The notes below the pieces were generated by a model, which was not told the origin of the DNA, did not search any database, and worked only from the letters and a program-made list of their open reading frames with translations. This document shows positions 62,534 through 64,000 of a DNA stretch of 64,000 bases, piece after piece (position 1 is the stretch's first letter; each line of letters begins with the position of its first letter). This stretch comes from Lachnospiraceae bacterium UBA3273 (GTDB lineage: Bacteria > Bacillota > Clostridia > Lachnospirales > Lachnospiraceae). The position numbers were made by a program, and so were the translations under genes. The stretch covers positions 36,337 to 100,336 of the forward strand of contig DEUB01000068.1 of NCBI GenBank assembly GCA_002362385.1. Reading direction: 5' to 3'.

Positions 62534-62755
62534 ATGACTAGAGAAATGTTGGAAAAAAAATTAAAAATAGCAGGAGTTCCAGATTATATTTATAATCTGT
62601 CAGGACAGGGAAAAAAGGATGAACGTTTATGCTTGGAAAAAATTCATGATAAGTGGTTTGTTTATTATTTAGAAAAAGGTATTAAGACAACAAATGAAAT
62701 TTTTGACTCTGAAAATGATGCGTGTCAGTTTTTGTATGACCAATTGATTAATTAA
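62534..62755 (+). CDS. Small immunity-protein-like gene
   Basis: A 73-residue acidic protein. REMLEKKLKIAG, YIYNLSG, WFVYYLEKGIKT and FDSENDACQFLYDQL form a pattern I associate with small immunity proteins of polymorphic-toxin systems, possibly the Imm59 family, but the name is uncertain. AAGGAAAG lies before the ATG. AT content is higher than in the neighbours, as in toxin islands. A transposase-like remnant and a broken toxin gene follow. If the pairing is right, it would protect against that toxin or a lost one. Confidence 0.6.
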   Translation: MTREMLEKKLKIAGVPDYIYNLSGQGKKDERLCLEKIHDKWFVYYLEKGIKTTNEIFDSENDACQFLYDQLIN

Positions 62756-62762
62756 TGTCTGA

Positions 62763-62969
62763 TCAACAAGTGGCTAATTTTCCATAATCCTCGTTTTGCA
62801 TAAGTATTAGCATATTTTCATGCTGTTTGAATCTTGAGAACAATATTTTGAAAAATTGATGCAATGAAAGAGTCACAATCCGGGCTACATTCATTGTCAG
62901 AATTGACAACGTAATCGAGCTTCTCATTGTTGAGCCAAGTCGTGTTTTATCATGCCAAGCCCATAACAT
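62763..62969 (-). mobile_element. Probable transposase C-terminal remnant
   Basis: A 68-codon minus-strand frame with the run KTRLGSTMRSSITLSILTMN followed by hydrophobic and basic residues resembling the end of DDE-type transposases, and a tail ending YGKLATC. There is no ribosome site, and the frame continues upstream into DNA that reads as toxin in the other strand. No terminal inverted repeats could be defined by eye. It is likely an insertion-sequence remnant that broke the front of the toxin gene. Confidence 0.4.
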
Positions 62970-63733
62970 CTCTTTGCCAGACTGAAGATCCTTTCCACTT
63001 CGATACGGTCTGCGTTTCAGCGGGAGCGGCAGGCGGCATGGGGATGGCAGCCGGAGGCAGTCTGATGAAGGCAGGCGTGACCAATGTCATGAACGGTCTT
63101 GAGGAAGGACGGATAGACTGGGGAGGACTGGGGGAAATAGCGCTGGGAGGAGCCATATCCTATTTAAGCGGAAAAGGCATGGCCTGCAATTTTAAGGGAG
63201 TGCTGAGTACCGGTGCCAATCTGGCAAGAGGCTCCCGTATTGCCGAGACAGCAAACAAGACCATAGCAAGCGGAAAGGGAAGCAAAGGAAGCACCAATGC
63301 AGCAGAACCGCCGTCGGTCTATGGAAAAGGTCATGATATAGAGACAAATGGTTTCGGACCTGACACTGCAATCGGCAGGAATGCCAACTATGGTGCGAAA
63401 GCGGCAGACCCTTCCTATGGGGTATCCAATAAACCCATAGGGGATTATCAGCTTGGGACTAATAACCCCAGCGGAAGCAGCTATGTAACCGGGACAAGCC
63501 GTATGGGAATGGCGGCAGGAGCGGAAGAGAAGATATGGCTGAAGGCGTCAGACGGAACAGGAGTGACCGGGACACCGGGAAGGAAGGTTGCTGGAAGCCT
63601 GGGAAGTGCGGGGCTGGATGTTGGGAAGGCGAAGGTGCCGGATGTACCGGAGATTAAGGCAAGCAAACAGTATGTAGTGCGTATTTATGAACCTATTAAA
63701 AAGCATAATCCACAGGGGGGGATGGGGAAGTGA
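62927..63733 (+). pseudogene. Front-truncated polymorphic-toxin fragment
   Basis: A 268-codon frame rich in Gly, Ala and Ser. From about residue 26 (FDTVCVSAGAAGGMGMAAGG) it reads like the region before a C-terminal toxin module of RHS or similar proteins. The first 25 codons overlap the transposase-like remnant and are probably not original. The frame runs KKHNPQGGMGK and stops at 63731. Removing one G from the G7 run at 63715-63721 would continue as PQGGWGSENPIP... into the next feature. No start codon with a ribosome site is seen. Confidence 0.6.
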
Positions 63734-63989
63734 AAATCCAATCCCTAATAATGAAATTGGGCAAGAATTATTAGATTCAGCATATTCATCTGCGGATACG
63801 AAACAACGGTATAATATTTATAATAATATTATAATTAAATTTCAGCCAGATGGGAGTTCTGGAGCATGGCATGCTTATAAGGTTGTTAATACAAAAAGTG
63901 AGGTTCCTACAAATATTTATAGGCAGATGTTAAAAGACGGTCGTATTAGTAAAGCGGATTACAAGAGGCTCATAAGTAGTGTCTGCTGA
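63687..63989 (+). pseudogene. Out-of-frame C-terminal toxin domain
   Basis: A 100-codon frame whose real domain starts at about WGSENPIPNNEIG and has GAWHAYKVVN, EVPTNIYRQMLKDGRISKADYKRL and a final VC. This GxWHaY...vP...lk.G.isk.eY pattern recurs at the ends of polymorphic toxins, but I cannot name the enzyme class. It is one base out of frame with the upstream part because of the G7 run, and it ends at 63989. If the frame is really broken, the toxin is dead. Confidence 0.6.
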
Positions 63990-64000
63990 TTAAGCCAAAA

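Overview
The window reads as the chromosome of a spore-forming Gram-positive anaerobe, most likely a Lachnospiraceae-type clostridium. I infer this from moderate GC, strong Shine-Dalgarno sites, sigma-A promoters, a PdaB-like deacetylase, a Csp-like subtilase, a CotH/VTC/DUF4956 set and a PopT-type DUF368 transporter. No rRNA, tRNA or CRISPR array was seen.

Layout. 1-820: the tail of an upstream gene, then a decayed type III toxin-antitoxin locus (a ToxI-like pseudoknot RNA, a terminator and a truncated toxN). 0.8-30 kb: a large surface-glycan locus. It holds dTDP-rhamnose genes (rmlC, rmlB, rmlA, no rmlD), ugd, pgm, glmS, a polyprenyl-phosphate sugar-1-phosphate transferase, an LCP ligase, a membrane-anchored GH25 protein and many GT2 glycosyltransferases. 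Inside it, 12.7-23.4 kb is a tightly coupled run: GtrA, GT2, an MprF/AglD-type membrane protein, an APH-like kinase, an EcbF/BcbF-type HAD phosphatase, CotH, VTC, DUF4956, a nucleotidyltransferase and a membrane-GT2 fusion. Six of its junctions overlap. This is the best candidate for an undescribed system: making and transferring an activated phospho-substituent on a surface polymer.

30-36.7 kb: a proteolysis block (HtrA, a ClpX with a long acidic N-terminus, a Csp-like subtilase, an LspA-like peptidase) followed by a carbamate kinase-like gene. 36.7-42.8 kb: two large membrane proteins and a CgeB/DUF3880 glycosyltransferase preceded by a 17-bp tandem repeat. 42.8-47 kb: a signalling locus (receiver-only regulator, hybrid histidine kinase, PilZ protein). 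The regulator and kinase converge on an 826-bp non-coding gap holding two giant palindromes.

47-62.3 kb: mixed envelope and housekeeping genes (EamA transporter, PdaB-like deacetylase, SseB-like protein, a 40-residue membrane peptide, an MBOAT/SGNH acylation pair, an Ig-like surface protein, a GT-C-like protein, alpha/beta hydrolase, HisC, DUF368, methyltransferase, Hsp33). 62.3-64 kb: a degraded polymorphic-toxin island with an immunity-like gene, a probable transposase remnant and a toxin gene broken by one base at a G7 run.

How the genes fit together. Pgm supplies glucose-1-phosphate to RmlA, RmlB and RmlC. Ugd supplies UDP-glucuronate and GlmS supplies amino sugar. The priming transferase and GT2 enzymes build lipid-linked glycan, the LCP protein is the likely ligase to peptidoglycan, and DUF368 may recycle undecaprenyl phosphate. 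All functions are inferred from reading the sequence and recalling families; no search was run.
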